Shown here: positions 1 to 5,816 of the stretch, piece after piece
How the letters are laid out: every line of letters begins with the position of its first letter
Numbering within the stretch: position 1 is the first letter of the stretch
Assembly: GCA_023864145.1 (NCBI GenBank)
Contig: JAIVER010000088.1
Location: 1-5,880 of the forward strand
Length of the DNA: 5,880 nucleotides
Source of the DNA: Thiohalomonas sp.
Lineage (GTDB): Bacteria; Pseudomonadota; Gammaproteobacteria; GRL18
Direction: 5' to 3'
The notes under the pieces: model-generated
Seen by the model: only the letters and a program-made list of their open reading frames with translations
Told to the model about the DNA's origin: nothing
Database searches by the model: none
Translations under genes and position numbers: made by a program

Positions 1-74
1 TCATGGGCTGTGAGAGTAATTTGCGTCATTGGATAATTTTGATCTTCTTCTCTATGAAAATCAAGCATTTTCAT
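1..74 (-). CDS. possible 5' end of a minus-strand gene, cut by the window edge
   Basis: An open frame starts at an ATG at 74-72 on the minus strand and runs off the left edge after 24 codons without a stop. It reads MKMLDFHREEDQNYP, then MTQITLTAH. The second Met (codon 29-27) may be the real start: a purine-rich GAAGAAG lies shortly upstream of it, while the first ATG has no clear Shine-Dalgarno sequence. The short N-terminus 'MTQITLTAH' would fit several cytoplasmic families, for example an ABC ATPase or a HesB/IscA-like protein, but that is a guess from too few residues. The orientation is divergent from the zinc cluster. Twenty-four open codons can occur by chance, so the existence of the gene is uncertain. 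Confidence 0.35.
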   Translation of the reverse strand, partial: MKMLDFHREEDQNYPMTQITLTAH

Positions 75-125
75 AGGTCATGGGTATACATCTCTATTAT
101 TAGAAATTACTCAACCCAGAGTCAG

Positions 126-134
126 TGCTATAAT
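126..134 (+). promoter_or_regulatory. extended -10 promoter element
   Basis: TGC followed by a perfect TATAAT at 129-134 matches the extended -10 form (TGnTATAAT) of sigma-70 promoters. The best -35 candidate, TTACTC at 107-112 with a 16-base spacer, is poor, which extended -10 promoters tolerate. It points rightward into 140-460, where there is no gene before 463. It could start a long leader for the zinc cluster, a small RNA, or nothing. Confidence 0.25.
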
Positions 135-176
135 CCTAAATAAATCAGTTGAACCTACTGCGAGCGTCCAATGCAC

Positions 177-212
177 TGAATCTTCAAAACTTTTCAGAGC
201 ATTTTGAATTCA
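177..212. repeat. imperfect inverted repeat (bulged hairpin)
   Basis: TGAAT (177-181) and TCAAAA (184-189) on the left pair with TTTTGA (202-207) and ATTCA (208-212) on the right, with a CT bulge at 182-183 and a 12-base loop. There is no T-tract after it, so it is not a standard terminator. The function is unknown; it lies within the possible decayed coding segment. Confidence 0.3.
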
Positions 213-255
213 CCCGTAGGATGACTACGAATAAACCCAAAATAACCTGTAAAGC

Positions 256-297
256 CTTGAATCTCCAGCACCTTGATCGCTCTCTCTACGATTCAAG
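256..297. repeat. 8-bp perfect inverted repeat, 26-base spacer
   Basis: CTTGAATC at 256-263 is the exact reverse complement of GATTCAAG at 290-297. The spacer is too long for a classical operator dyad and there is no T-tract, so it would have to be an RNA stem, paired operator half-sites or a chance match. Confidence 0.25.
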
Positions 298-357
298 TGA
301 TTAGTTTAGGATAATGAAAGGAACATTTGAACCAGATACCAATTTAATCCATGCGTC

Positions 358-385
358 TTGTAATGATAATGGAAGTTGTTATCAT
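358..385 (+). promoter_or_regulatory. candidate sigma-70 promoter of the zinc cluster
   Basis: A -35-like TTGTAA (358-363; 4 of 6 matches to TTGACA) is followed after 16 bases by a -10-like TATCAT (380-385; 5 of 6 matches to TATAAT). The predicted transcript would start near 392, leaving a leader of about 70 bases before the ATG at 463. It is the best promoter-like pair I see close to the first gene. Confidence 0.4.
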
Positions 386-390
386 ATAGA
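378..390. promoter_or_regulatory. Zur-like operator candidate overlapping the -10
   Basis: GTTATCATATAGA agrees at 9 of the 12 specified positions with the core GTTATAnTATAAC known for gammaproteobacterial Zur operators; the left half is the better one. It overlaps the candidate -10 at 380-385, where a repressor would block transcription. The flanks do not extend the match, and AT-rich DNA produces such sites by chance, so this rests mainly on the zinc genes downstream. Confidence 0.3.
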
Positions 391-462
391 GTCCTTAGAA
401 TAAAGTTCAACAGGAACTGTAACCATCTAAGTTAATTCGGTTAAAGCGCATAGCAATTATAA

Positions 463-747
463 ATGAAGCATCATAAGAACAATCTAATATACGTTTCTTT
501 GATAAGTATTCTCTTACTTATTGGACAATTGGCTGTGCTTGTTCATGCTGAAGAACATCCTTTTCATGAATCCCATGAGTCTTGTGTTGTTTTCGTTGCG
601 GCAGAGCAAACAGATAGCACGCTTGTTCTTAACAATATCGATTTACCTGTCATAAAAAATGATGTTCCCGATATTTGCTTTATCATTTCTGAATTATCTA
701 TTTCACTGAGCGTTTATCAGGCTAGAGCGCCTCCTTTCTTTTCGTAA
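463..747 (+). CDS. small His-rich exported or membrane-anchored protein of unknown function, zinc cluster
   Basis: A 94-residue protein. A basic, His-containing N-terminus (MKHHKNN) is followed by a hydrophobic segment at about residues 8-27 and a possible signal cleavage after VHA (residue 29). Immediately after it lies HPFHESHESC (32-41), with three His and one Cys; H28 is just before. A second Cys is at 72, and the protein ends in ARAPPFFS. Short bacterial proteins with this plan (export signal, His/Cys cluster, R-[AG]-P-P tail) occur in DUF2946/DUF2607-like families of unknown function; I cannot assign one firmly. The in-frame codon just before the ATG is a stop, so this start is the earliest possible, although no Shine-Dalgarno sequence precedes it. 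It comes first in the zinc cluster, 76 bases before the porin. A periplasmic metal-binding or sensing role is inferred from the residues and neighbours only. Confidence 0.75.
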   Translation: MKHHKNNLIYVSLISILLLIGQLAVLVHAEEHPFHESHESCVVFVAAEQTDSTLVLNNIDLPVIKNDVPDICFIISELSISLSVYQARAPPFFS

Positions 748-768
748 TCCTTTACCAATTATTTCACC

Positions 769-801
769 GTTACAAATATTAAGTGTTTGTAACTGATTTT
801 T
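769..801 (+). terminator. hairpin with T-tract between the small gene and the porin gene
   Basis: GTTACAAA (769-776) and TTTGTAAC (786-793) form a perfect 8-bp stem with a 9-base loop, followed by TGA and five T (797-801). The stem has few G-C pairs, so it would be a weak or partial terminator, reducing expression of the porin and transporter genes relative to the small gene. As a 25-bp palindrome it could equally be an operator just ahead of the porin. Confidence 0.45.
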
Positions 802-810
802 CTTGATTAC

Positions 811-817
811 GGAAGAG
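811..817 (+). promoter_or_regulatory. ribosome binding site that decides the porin start
   Basis: GGAAGAG lies 6 bases before the ATG at 824. An upstream in-frame TTG at 803 would place this site inside the coding region and add seven residues (MITEEFL) ahead of a normal signal peptide, so 824 is the better start. Confidence 0.7.
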
Positions 818-823
818 TTTCTT

Positions 824-2209
824 ATGCGTAAAAAATTTCTCGTGGCTGCGACAATTGCAGCTATATCAAACATTAATCCTGTGTGGGCCAAAAGTGATAT
901 TGAAGCTCTCAGAAAGCAGGTTGAAGCGTTAAAAAAAGACTACGAACAACGCATTAATGCGTTAGAAAACAGATTGCAACAAGCAGAAGAAAATACCCAG
1001 CTTGCACAGCAAAAAGTAGAGCAGGTTGTTAATAAAATTGAAAACACAAAATCCACTTCAAGTGCAGGACAAAATAATTTTAATCCTGCTGTCAGTGTTA
1101 TTCTTGACGGTCGTTATGCTGATTATGATAATGATCCTGATGCCTATGAATTACCCGGTTTTATGCTTGGTAATGAAGCCGGTTTAGGTGACGACGGTTT
1201 TTCAATCGGTCATACAGAAATAGCGTTCAGTGCCAATATTGATGATAAATTTTATGGTAAAGCAACACTGGCGATCCACGACCATAAAGGTGAAACTGAA
1301 ACCGATCTGGAAGAGGCTTATATTCAAACTCTGGGACTAGGCAATGGACTGACAGTAAAAGCCGGACGTTTTTATTCTGCCATTGGTTATCTGAACGAAC
1401 AGCATGAACATACCTGGGATTTTGCCGATGCACCTTTAATTTATCGGGGGTTGTTTGGCAACCAGCTTCGTGATGATGGCTTACAAATTACTTATCTGGC
1501 AGCAACTGATTTATTTATGCAGGTTGGTAGTGAATTATTTCGAGGTGATCGTTTTCCAGGAGGTGGTGATCATGATGGCGTGGGTGCCTGGACTGTGTTT
1601 GCTAATATTGGCGGAGACATCGGTATAGAACATAGCTGGCAACTTGGCTTTAATCACTGGCGTCAAAATGATGTCGATGACCGTACCAGTAGCGGTCACA
1701 GCCATGGTGGCGCAGCAACAGAAACCCCGTCATTTTCGGGGGATAGTAAGATCAGCTCTTTGGATCTGGTTTATAAATGGGCTCCCAATGGCAATCCAAC
1801 CAGTCAGAATTTCAAATTCCAGTTCGAATACTTTGATCGTCGTGAAGATGGAAATATCAGTATGTTCAATAGTGGCCCAGCGGAAGAAGTTTCAACTTAT
1901 GATGGCCAGCAGGATGGCTGGTATGCCCAGGCTGTCTATCAATTTAAGCCTCATTGGCGAACGGGTATTCGTTATGATCGACTCAGTAGTAATAATAAAG
2001 GCTCAGATGATGATGTCCTTGCTGAAGCAGGACTGGATGATAAAGGACATACACCAGAACGTTATAGTGCAATGCTGGAATGGTTACCCAGTGAATACAG
2101 TCGGATAATATTGCAATTTAATCGGGATAATTCCTATGAAGACGCTGATAACCAGATCTTTTTACAATATACCCATACTCTGGGCAGCCATGGCGCTCAC
2201 CAATTCTAG
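824..2209 (+). CDS. outer-membrane porin-like beta-barrel with N-terminal coiled coil, zinc cluster
   Basis: A 461-residue protein. Residues 1-22 are a signal peptide (MRKKF, hydrophobic core, cleavage after VWA). Residues 24-75 form a charged heptad-like coiled coil (ALRKQVEALKKDYEQ and on), as in trimeric porins that carry a periplasmic stalk. The rest has the alternating, aromatic-rich pattern of outer-membrane strands and ends in Phe, the usual barrel-assembly signal. His-rich loops stand out: HDH at 152-154, HEH at 194-196, HSH at 292-294 and SHGAHQF at the C-terminus. The SD-decided start is at 824, and the stop lies 12 bases before znuA, whose SD overlaps the stop codon. Context suggests it lets zinc or a zinc complex cross the outer membrane; the sequence shows a barrel but not the substrate. 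It has no plug domain or TonB box, so it is not a TonB-dependent receptor. Confidence 0.85.
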   Translation: MRKKFLVAATIAAISNINPVWAKSDIEALRKQVEALKKDYEQRINALENRLQQAEENTQLAQQKVEQVVNKIENTKSTSSAGQNNFNPAVSVILDGRYADYDNDPDAYELPGFMLGNEAGLGDDGFSIGHTEIAFSANIDDKFYGKATLAIHDHKGETETDLEEAYIQTLGLGNGLTVKAGRFYSAIGYLNEQHEHTWDFADAPLIYRGLFGNQLRDDGLQITYLAATDLFMQVGSELFRGDRFPGGGDHDGVGAWTVFANIGGDIGIEHSWQLGFNHWRQNDVDDRTSSGHSHGGAATETPSFSGDSKISSLDLVYKWAPNGNPTSQNFKFQFEYFDRREDGNISMFNSGPAEEVSTYDGQQDGWYAQAVYQFKPHWRTGIRYDRLSSNNKGSDDDVLAEAGLDDKGHTPERYSAMLEWLPSEYSRIILQFNRDNSYEDADNQIFLQYTHTLGSHGAHQF

Positions 2210-2221
2210 GAGAATTAAAGA

Positions 2222-3121
2222 ATGTACAAGCAAATAAAAACACATCTATTTGTGATGTTAATTTTTTCTCTCTGGCCATCTAATAGTCACTCAGAAATTA
2301 ATGTTTTTGCCTGTGAGCCCGAATGGGCTTCACTGGTGCAGAATTTAGGCGGCAGCAAGGTCAGTGTTTTTAGTGCGACCACAGCATTACAGGACCCACA
2401 CCATATACAGGTTCGACCCAGTTTAATAGCAAAAGCTCGCCGTGCAGATCTTCTGATTTGTACTGGAGCAGAATTAGAAGTGGGTTGGTTGCCGCTATTG
2501 TTGAGAAAATCGGGTAATGGAAAAATTCTGACAGGTCAACCAGGCCATTTTATGAGCGCAGATCATGTGACTTTACTGGAAAAGCCTAAATTACTGGATC
2601 GCAGTCAAGGGGATGTTCATGCCGATGGTAATCCACATATTCATCTTGATCCGAACAGAATTATGCTTATTGCTGAAGCTTTGGCTAGCACGTTAAGCCG
2701 TATTGATCCTGATAATCAGAGCTATTATCAAAACAATTGGATAAGTTTTAAGGAAACATGGTCCAGGGCGATTGCAAAATGGGAACAACTAAGCCAATCA
2801 TTATGGGGTAAAAAAATTGTCGTAAATCACAATACCTGGGTCTATCTTGAAAATTGGTTAAAATTGGAACGAGTGGCAACATTAGAACCAAAACCCGGCA
2901 TTGCACCAAGCAGTGCTCATTTAGCACAGGTCCTTGCTGAATTGAAAGACAATCAGGCCGATATGATCCTTTATGCAACCTACCAGAACGACAAAGCTGT
3001 TCGCTGGCTGGCAGATAAGACTCATATCCCTGTAGTTGCATTAGACTTTAGTGTCAGCAGTGATGAGACCTTATTTCAGTGGTATGAAATGATTTTAAAG
3101 CAGCTTCTGGATAGTAAATAA
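2222..3121 (+). CDS. znuA: periplasmic zinc/manganese-binding protein of an ABC importer (ZnuA-like)
   Basis: A 299-residue cluster A-I solute-binding protein (ZnuA/TroA/MntC family) that would bind metal in the periplasm and deliver it to the permease. Residues 1-24 are a signal peptide. There is no Cys just after the hydrophobic core, so it is soluble rather than a lipoprotein; C31 sits in an ACEPEW motif. Metal-ligand motifs are present: DPHH (58-61), PHIHLDP (138-144) and VNHNTW (201-206); the last acidic ligand may be D275 in ALDFSVS or D281. The helical linker and C-terminal lobe look complete. The His/Asp-rich loop typical of E. coli ZnuA is absent. AGGAGA at 2208-2213 is a strong SD, 8 bases from the start. 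Zinc is favoured over manganese because of the three His and the His-rich neighbours, but this cannot be settled by reading alone. Confidence 0.88.
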   Translation: MYKQIKTHLFVMLIFSLWPSNSHSEINVFACEPEWASLVQNLGGSKVSVFSATTALQDPHHIQVRPSLIAKARRADLLICTGAELEVGWLPLLLRKSGNGKILTGQPGHFMSADHVTLLEKPKLLDRSQGDVHADGNPHIHLDPNRIMLIAEALASTLSRIDPDNQSYYQNNWISFKETWSRAIAKWEQLSQSLWGKKIVVNHNTWVYLENWLKLERVATLEPKPGIAPSSAHLAQVLAELKDNQADMILYATYQNDKAVRWLADKTHIPVVALDFSVSSDETLFQWYEMILKQLLDSK

Positions 3122-3897
3122 TGAACATTGACGGAATGACTTTAAGTATCCTTGGCCCGGCTTTTATAGCTGGCCTGCTAGTCGTGGCAACTCATGTACC
3201 ACTGGGACAGGAGGTACTTAAACGCGGCATTATTTTTATTGATCTGGCCATTGCACAGATTGCCGGACTGGGTCTTATTCTCGCCAACCAATTGGGTTGG
3301 CAGGCCCATGGATGGGAAGTGCAATTGGCTGCTTTGAGCAGTGCTTTAATCGGCGCCTGGATATTAAGTTTGATGGAGAAATTTTGGGGATCAATTCAAG
3401 AAGCACTAATAGGTGTAACATTTATTTTATCAGCAACAGCCAGTATTTTATTATTGGCAAATAATCCTCAGGGTGGTGAGCATCTTAAAGAATTATTGAT
3501 TGGTCAAATTCTTTGGGTTACCTGGGAGCAACTCATTCCAATTGCGTTAATGACAATAGTCATTTTAATTGCATGGTTTAAGTTCAGACAACACTTTAGT
3601 CGTATGGGATTTTATCTACTTTTTGCTTTGGCTATAACCAGCTCGGTTCAACTGGTTGGAGTTTATCTGGTTTTTGCCAGTCTTATTATTCCAGCTCTGG
3701 CTAGTAATAATTATAAAGCAAAAGCAGCGTTAATCATTGGCTATAGCGTAGGCATTTTAGGATATGGATTGGGGTTAATATTTTCTTCGATAATCGATTT
3801 ACCCAGTGGTGCCGTTATTGTCTGGAGTATTACTATAATCGCCTTAATAATTCAGATGCTATTCAGGAGAAATTTAATAAGATATCAAAAGGCTTAG
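3121..3897 (+). CDS. znuB: inner-membrane permease of a zinc-type ABC importer (ZnuB-like, ABC-3 family)
   Basis: A 258-residue, very hydrophobic protein with about eight to nine membrane segments (roughly 8-26, 36-55, 66-85, 94-113, 125-152, 162-194 probably two, 202-222, 229-247). ABC-3 family hallmarks are visible: QLVGVYLVFASLIIPALAS (177-195) matches the conserved VGvlLv.allIiPaa segment, and LPSGA (227-231) matches the late LP[ST]GA motif. The early motif reads DLAIAQIAGLG (41-51) where ZnuB and MntB usually have D.ISHa.LPG, with Gln in place of the His, so it belongs to a divergent branch. Its ATG overlaps the znuA stop by one base (TAATG), implying translational coupling. It needs an ATPase partner, and none follows: the next gene is on the other strand. 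Confidence 0.85.
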   Translation: MNIDGMTLSILGPAFIAGLLVVATHVPLGQEVLKRGIIFIDLAIAQIAGLGLILANQLGWQAHGWEVQLAALSSALIGAWILSLMEKFWGSIQEALIGVTFILSATASILLLANNPQGGEHLKELLIGQILWVTWEQLIPIALMTIVILIAWFKFRQHFSRMGFYLLFALAITSSVQLVGVYLVFASLIIPALASNNYKAKAALIIGYSVGILGYGLGLIFSSIIDLPSGAVIVWSITIIALIIQMLFRRNLIRYQKA

Positions 3898-3914
3898 ATT
3901 GAATGACTGCTCAG

Positions 3915-5696
3915 TTACATCATTGGCGCAGGTGACACTCTGAGTACTTCATCAACGGTTGTAACACCTTTAGCTACTTTTTGTGCTCCACTGAGGCGCA
4001 ACGGTTTATAGCCGTCTTTAACGGCCTGACGACGTAATTGTTCCATATCAGCATTACGACTAAGCAGATGTTTAAACTCACGACTCAGGGGTAACATTTC
4101 AAACAAGCCTACACGTCCCAGATAACCGGTGTTTCGACATTCAAGACAGCCGACTGGTTTATAAATTTTTTTAGGGAGTTCACTTTTCCAGGGTTTGACC
4201 ATATCAATCCAGACATCCTCATCAACTTGAGTCTTGGCTTTACAATGGGGGCAGAGGGTTCTGACCAGACGCTGAGCCATAATACCAATAATACTTGAAT
4301 GGATCAGATAAGGCGGTACACCAATATCCTGCAAACGGATCAATGCTGACAGTGTATCGTTAGTATGCAATGTCGACAATACTAGATGCCCGGTTAAGGA
4401 AGCCTGAATAGCCATTTCAGCCGTTTCTTTATCTCTGATTTCACCAATCATAATAATATCAGGATCCTGACGCATCAGTGTCCTGACGCCTTGAGAAAAA
4501 TCCAGATCAATCTTTTTCTGAATCTGCATCTGATTAAATAAAGGCTCTATCATTTCGATAGGATCTTCTATCGTACAGACATTCACTTCAGGCTTAGCCA
4601 GTTGTCGTAAGGTAGTATAAAGCGTACTGGTTTTACCTGAGCCTGTTGGTCCTGTCACCAGAATAATACCATTGGGCTTTTTGATCATCTCCTGCCAGTA
4701 TTTATTTTCCTGTTTGCCAAAGCCTAATGATTCGAAGCCTCGTTGTAACACTTCCGGATCAAAGATGCGCATCACTAATTTTTCACCAAAAGCAGTGGGC
4801 ATGGTTGATAAACGCAGCTCAATTTCCAAACCACTGGGGGTTTTTGTTTTAATACGGCCATCCTGAGGGCGACGTTTTTCTGAAACATCCATACGCCCCA
4901 GAATTTTAATGCGGCTGGAGACGGCATTCATAACTGCGGCTGGAATCTCATACACCTGCTGCAGCACACCATCAATACGAAAACGTACATTGGCTTGTTC
5001 TCGTCGAGGTTCCAGGTGTATATCACTGGCCCGTTGTTCAAACGCATATTGTAATAACCAGTCAACAATGCGCACAATATGATTATTATCGGCGTCCAGA
5101 CTACCGGAGCGTCCCATTTCAATCAATTGTTCCAGATTCTGAATACCCATCATTTCATCATCTGACTGGTATTCAGCCTGAGTCAGTGACTTTGAAACAC
5201 TGTAAAACTCAACTAAGAAACGAGAAATATCTTCAGGATTGGCTAACACTAAAACAATTTTTTTGCCCGATATGCGTTCAATTTCTGCCTGCCAGGAAAG
5301 CTGAAAAGGTTGGGCTGTGGCCACATAGACCTCATCATGAGTCACTTCAACAGGTAAAATATTAAAATTTCTGGCATAAGAAAAAGACATCAATGAGGTC
5401 ACACTGCTCACATCAGTCACTAAGGGATCGATTCGTTTAGTCGCTATACCGGTTATATCTGATAGCCATTGAGTCAACTCATCAGAGGTGATCAGCTGCT
5501 CAGGATGGCTTTTATTTTTCCAGCCTCGTTCTGTAATCATTGAAAATGGATGTTGCTGAGAATACTGGTTGTTAGTGTCCAATGCTTTAAGTAGCTGAAG
5601 ATTTTCCTTTGAAACCAGTCCATCACTAATCAGTTGTTCTAATACATTGTAGAGATCAAGTTTACCATCAGGCCGTGTGAGTTGATTAATATTCAT
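3915..5696 (-). CDS. GspE/PilB-family secretion or type IV pilus assembly ATPase
   Basis: A complete 593-residue AAA-like hexameric motor of the type II secretion/type IV pilus family, acting on the cytoplasmic side of the inner membrane. Residues 1-45 hold a helical module (VLEQLISDGLVSKENLQLL). About 85-165 is a GspE/MshE-type N-terminal domain, and about 190-310 is the N2 domain with SDIHLEP and FRIDGVLQ. The core shows Walker A GPTGSGKT (349-356), the Asp box IEDPIE (376-381), Walker B DPDIIMIGEIRD (411-422) and the His box STLHTNDT (441-448). A tetracysteine zinc motif follows, CPHC (482-485) and CLEC (517-520). All catalytic motifs are intact. The start has only a weak A-rich leader (AAAAAAGAA). 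It stands alone here, so GspE, PilB or MshE cannot be distinguished. It converges on the zinc cluster and probably has no functional link to it. Confidence 0.9.
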   Translation of the reverse strand: MNINQLTRPDGKLDLYNVLEQLISDGLVSKENLQLLKALDTNNQYSQQHPFSMITERGWKNKSHPEQLITSDELTQWLSDITGIATKRIDPLVTDVSSVTSLMSFSYARNFNILPVEVTHDEVYVATAQPFQLSWQAEIERISGKKIVLVLANPEDISRFLVEFYSVSKSLTQAEYQSDDEMMGIQNLEQLIEMGRSGSLDADNNHIVRIVDWLLQYAFEQRASDIHLEPRREQANVRFRIDGVLQQVYEIPAAVMNAVSSRIKILGRMDVSEKRRPQDGRIKTKTPSGLEIELRLSTMPTAFGEKLVMRIFDPEVLQRGFESLGFGKQENKYWQEMIKKPNGIILVTGPTGSGKTSTLYTTLRQLAKPEVNVCTIEDPIEMIEPLFNQMQIQKKIDLDFSQGVRTLMRQDPDIIMIGEIRDKETAEMAIQASLTGHLVLSTLHTNDTLSALIRLQDIGVPPYLIHSSIIGIMAQRLVRTLCPHCKAKTQVDEDVWIDMVKPWKSELPKKIYKPVGCLECRNTGYLGRVGLFEMLPLSREFKHLLSRNADMEQLRRQAVKDGYKPLRLSGAQKVAKGVTTVDEVLRVSPAPMM

Positions 5697-5816
5697 TCTA
5701 TTCTTTTTTATCTGATAGCTTAATTAACTAAAGTTTAGAGTTTCACATTCCTCAAAAGAGGAAAAAAATTTAAAAATATAACATAAAATAGTTGACAAAA
5801 AAAAGGCGGTATTGTT
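5697..5816 (-). promoter_or_regulatory. AT-rich leader of the secretion ATPase gene
   Basis: About 120 noncoding, very AT-rich bases upstream of the ATPase start. They include a perfect 6-bp hairpin (TTCCTC at 5748-5753, GAGGAA at 5758-5763, AAAA loop) about 50 bases before the ATG, and a minus-strand TTGTCA (5798-5793) without a -10 box at acceptable spacing. TATATT-like sequences around 5780-5775 could serve as a -10. The promoter probably lies here but I cannot place it. Confidence 0.35.

Larger units (their letters stand above)
111..292 (-). pseudogene. possible decayed coding remnant in two minus-strand frames
   Basis: Two overlapping minus-strand frames have protein-like composition but no starts of their own. 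The first (292 to a TGA at 196-194) includes VLEIQGFTGYFGFIRSHPTG. The second (209 to a TGA at 113-111) includes ALKSFEDSVHWTLAVGSTDL. They overlap at 194-209, so one frameshift there would join them into a reading frame of about 60 codons. A third fragment in the same orientation (378-301) reads LPLSLQDAWIKLVSG and then ends. I do not recognise the family. Either this is the worn remnant of one gene with several frame changes, or it is chance openness in AT-rich DNA. Confidence 0.25.
75..462. other. 388-base stretch without an intact gene, upstream of the zinc cluster
   Basis: No open frame of convincing length on either strand. I see short coding-like minus-strand frames broken by stops (111-292), an extended -10 sequence TGCTATAAT at 126-134, a dyad at 177-212, an 8-bp dyad CTTGAATC/GATTCAAG at 256-263/290-297, and a promoter-like region at 358-390. 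It probably serves as the regulatory region for the cluster starting at 463 and perhaps also for the minus-strand frame at the left edge, on the remains of an older gene. Confidence 0.5.

Noticed and set aside
769..793. Palindrome read as a second Zur box
   Set aside because: GTTACAAA-N9-TTTGTAAC does not fit the GTTATAnTATAAC core spacing; the terminator-like reading with its T-tract is simpler.
803..823. TTG start at 803 for the porin
   Set aside because: It would put MITEEFL before a normal signal peptide and place the good GGAAGAG ribosome site inside the coding sequence; ATG 824 is better.
703..891. 62-codon minus-strand frame across the small gene/porin junction
   Set aside because: It overlaps the end of the small gene, the hairpin and the porin signal peptide; no RBS or recognisable product.
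1644..2108. 154-codon plus-strand open frame inside the porin gene
   Set aside because: It lies wholly within the porin in another frame, has no signal or domain pattern, and the porin frame has clear barrel features and an SD-supported start.
2748..3041. 97-codon minus-strand frame
   Set aside because: Antisense to the conserved C-terminal half of znuA; no family features.
5748..5763. TTCCTC-AAAA-GAGGAA hairpin as a terminator
   Set aside because: It is followed by A-rich, not T-rich, sequence on the plus strand, and by no T-tract on the minus strand; it sits within the leader of the ATPase gene.
5792..5797. Perfect plus-strand -35 TTGACA
   Set aside because: No -10-like sequence 16-18 bases downstream, where the long hairpin begins; no plus-strand gene follows within the window.
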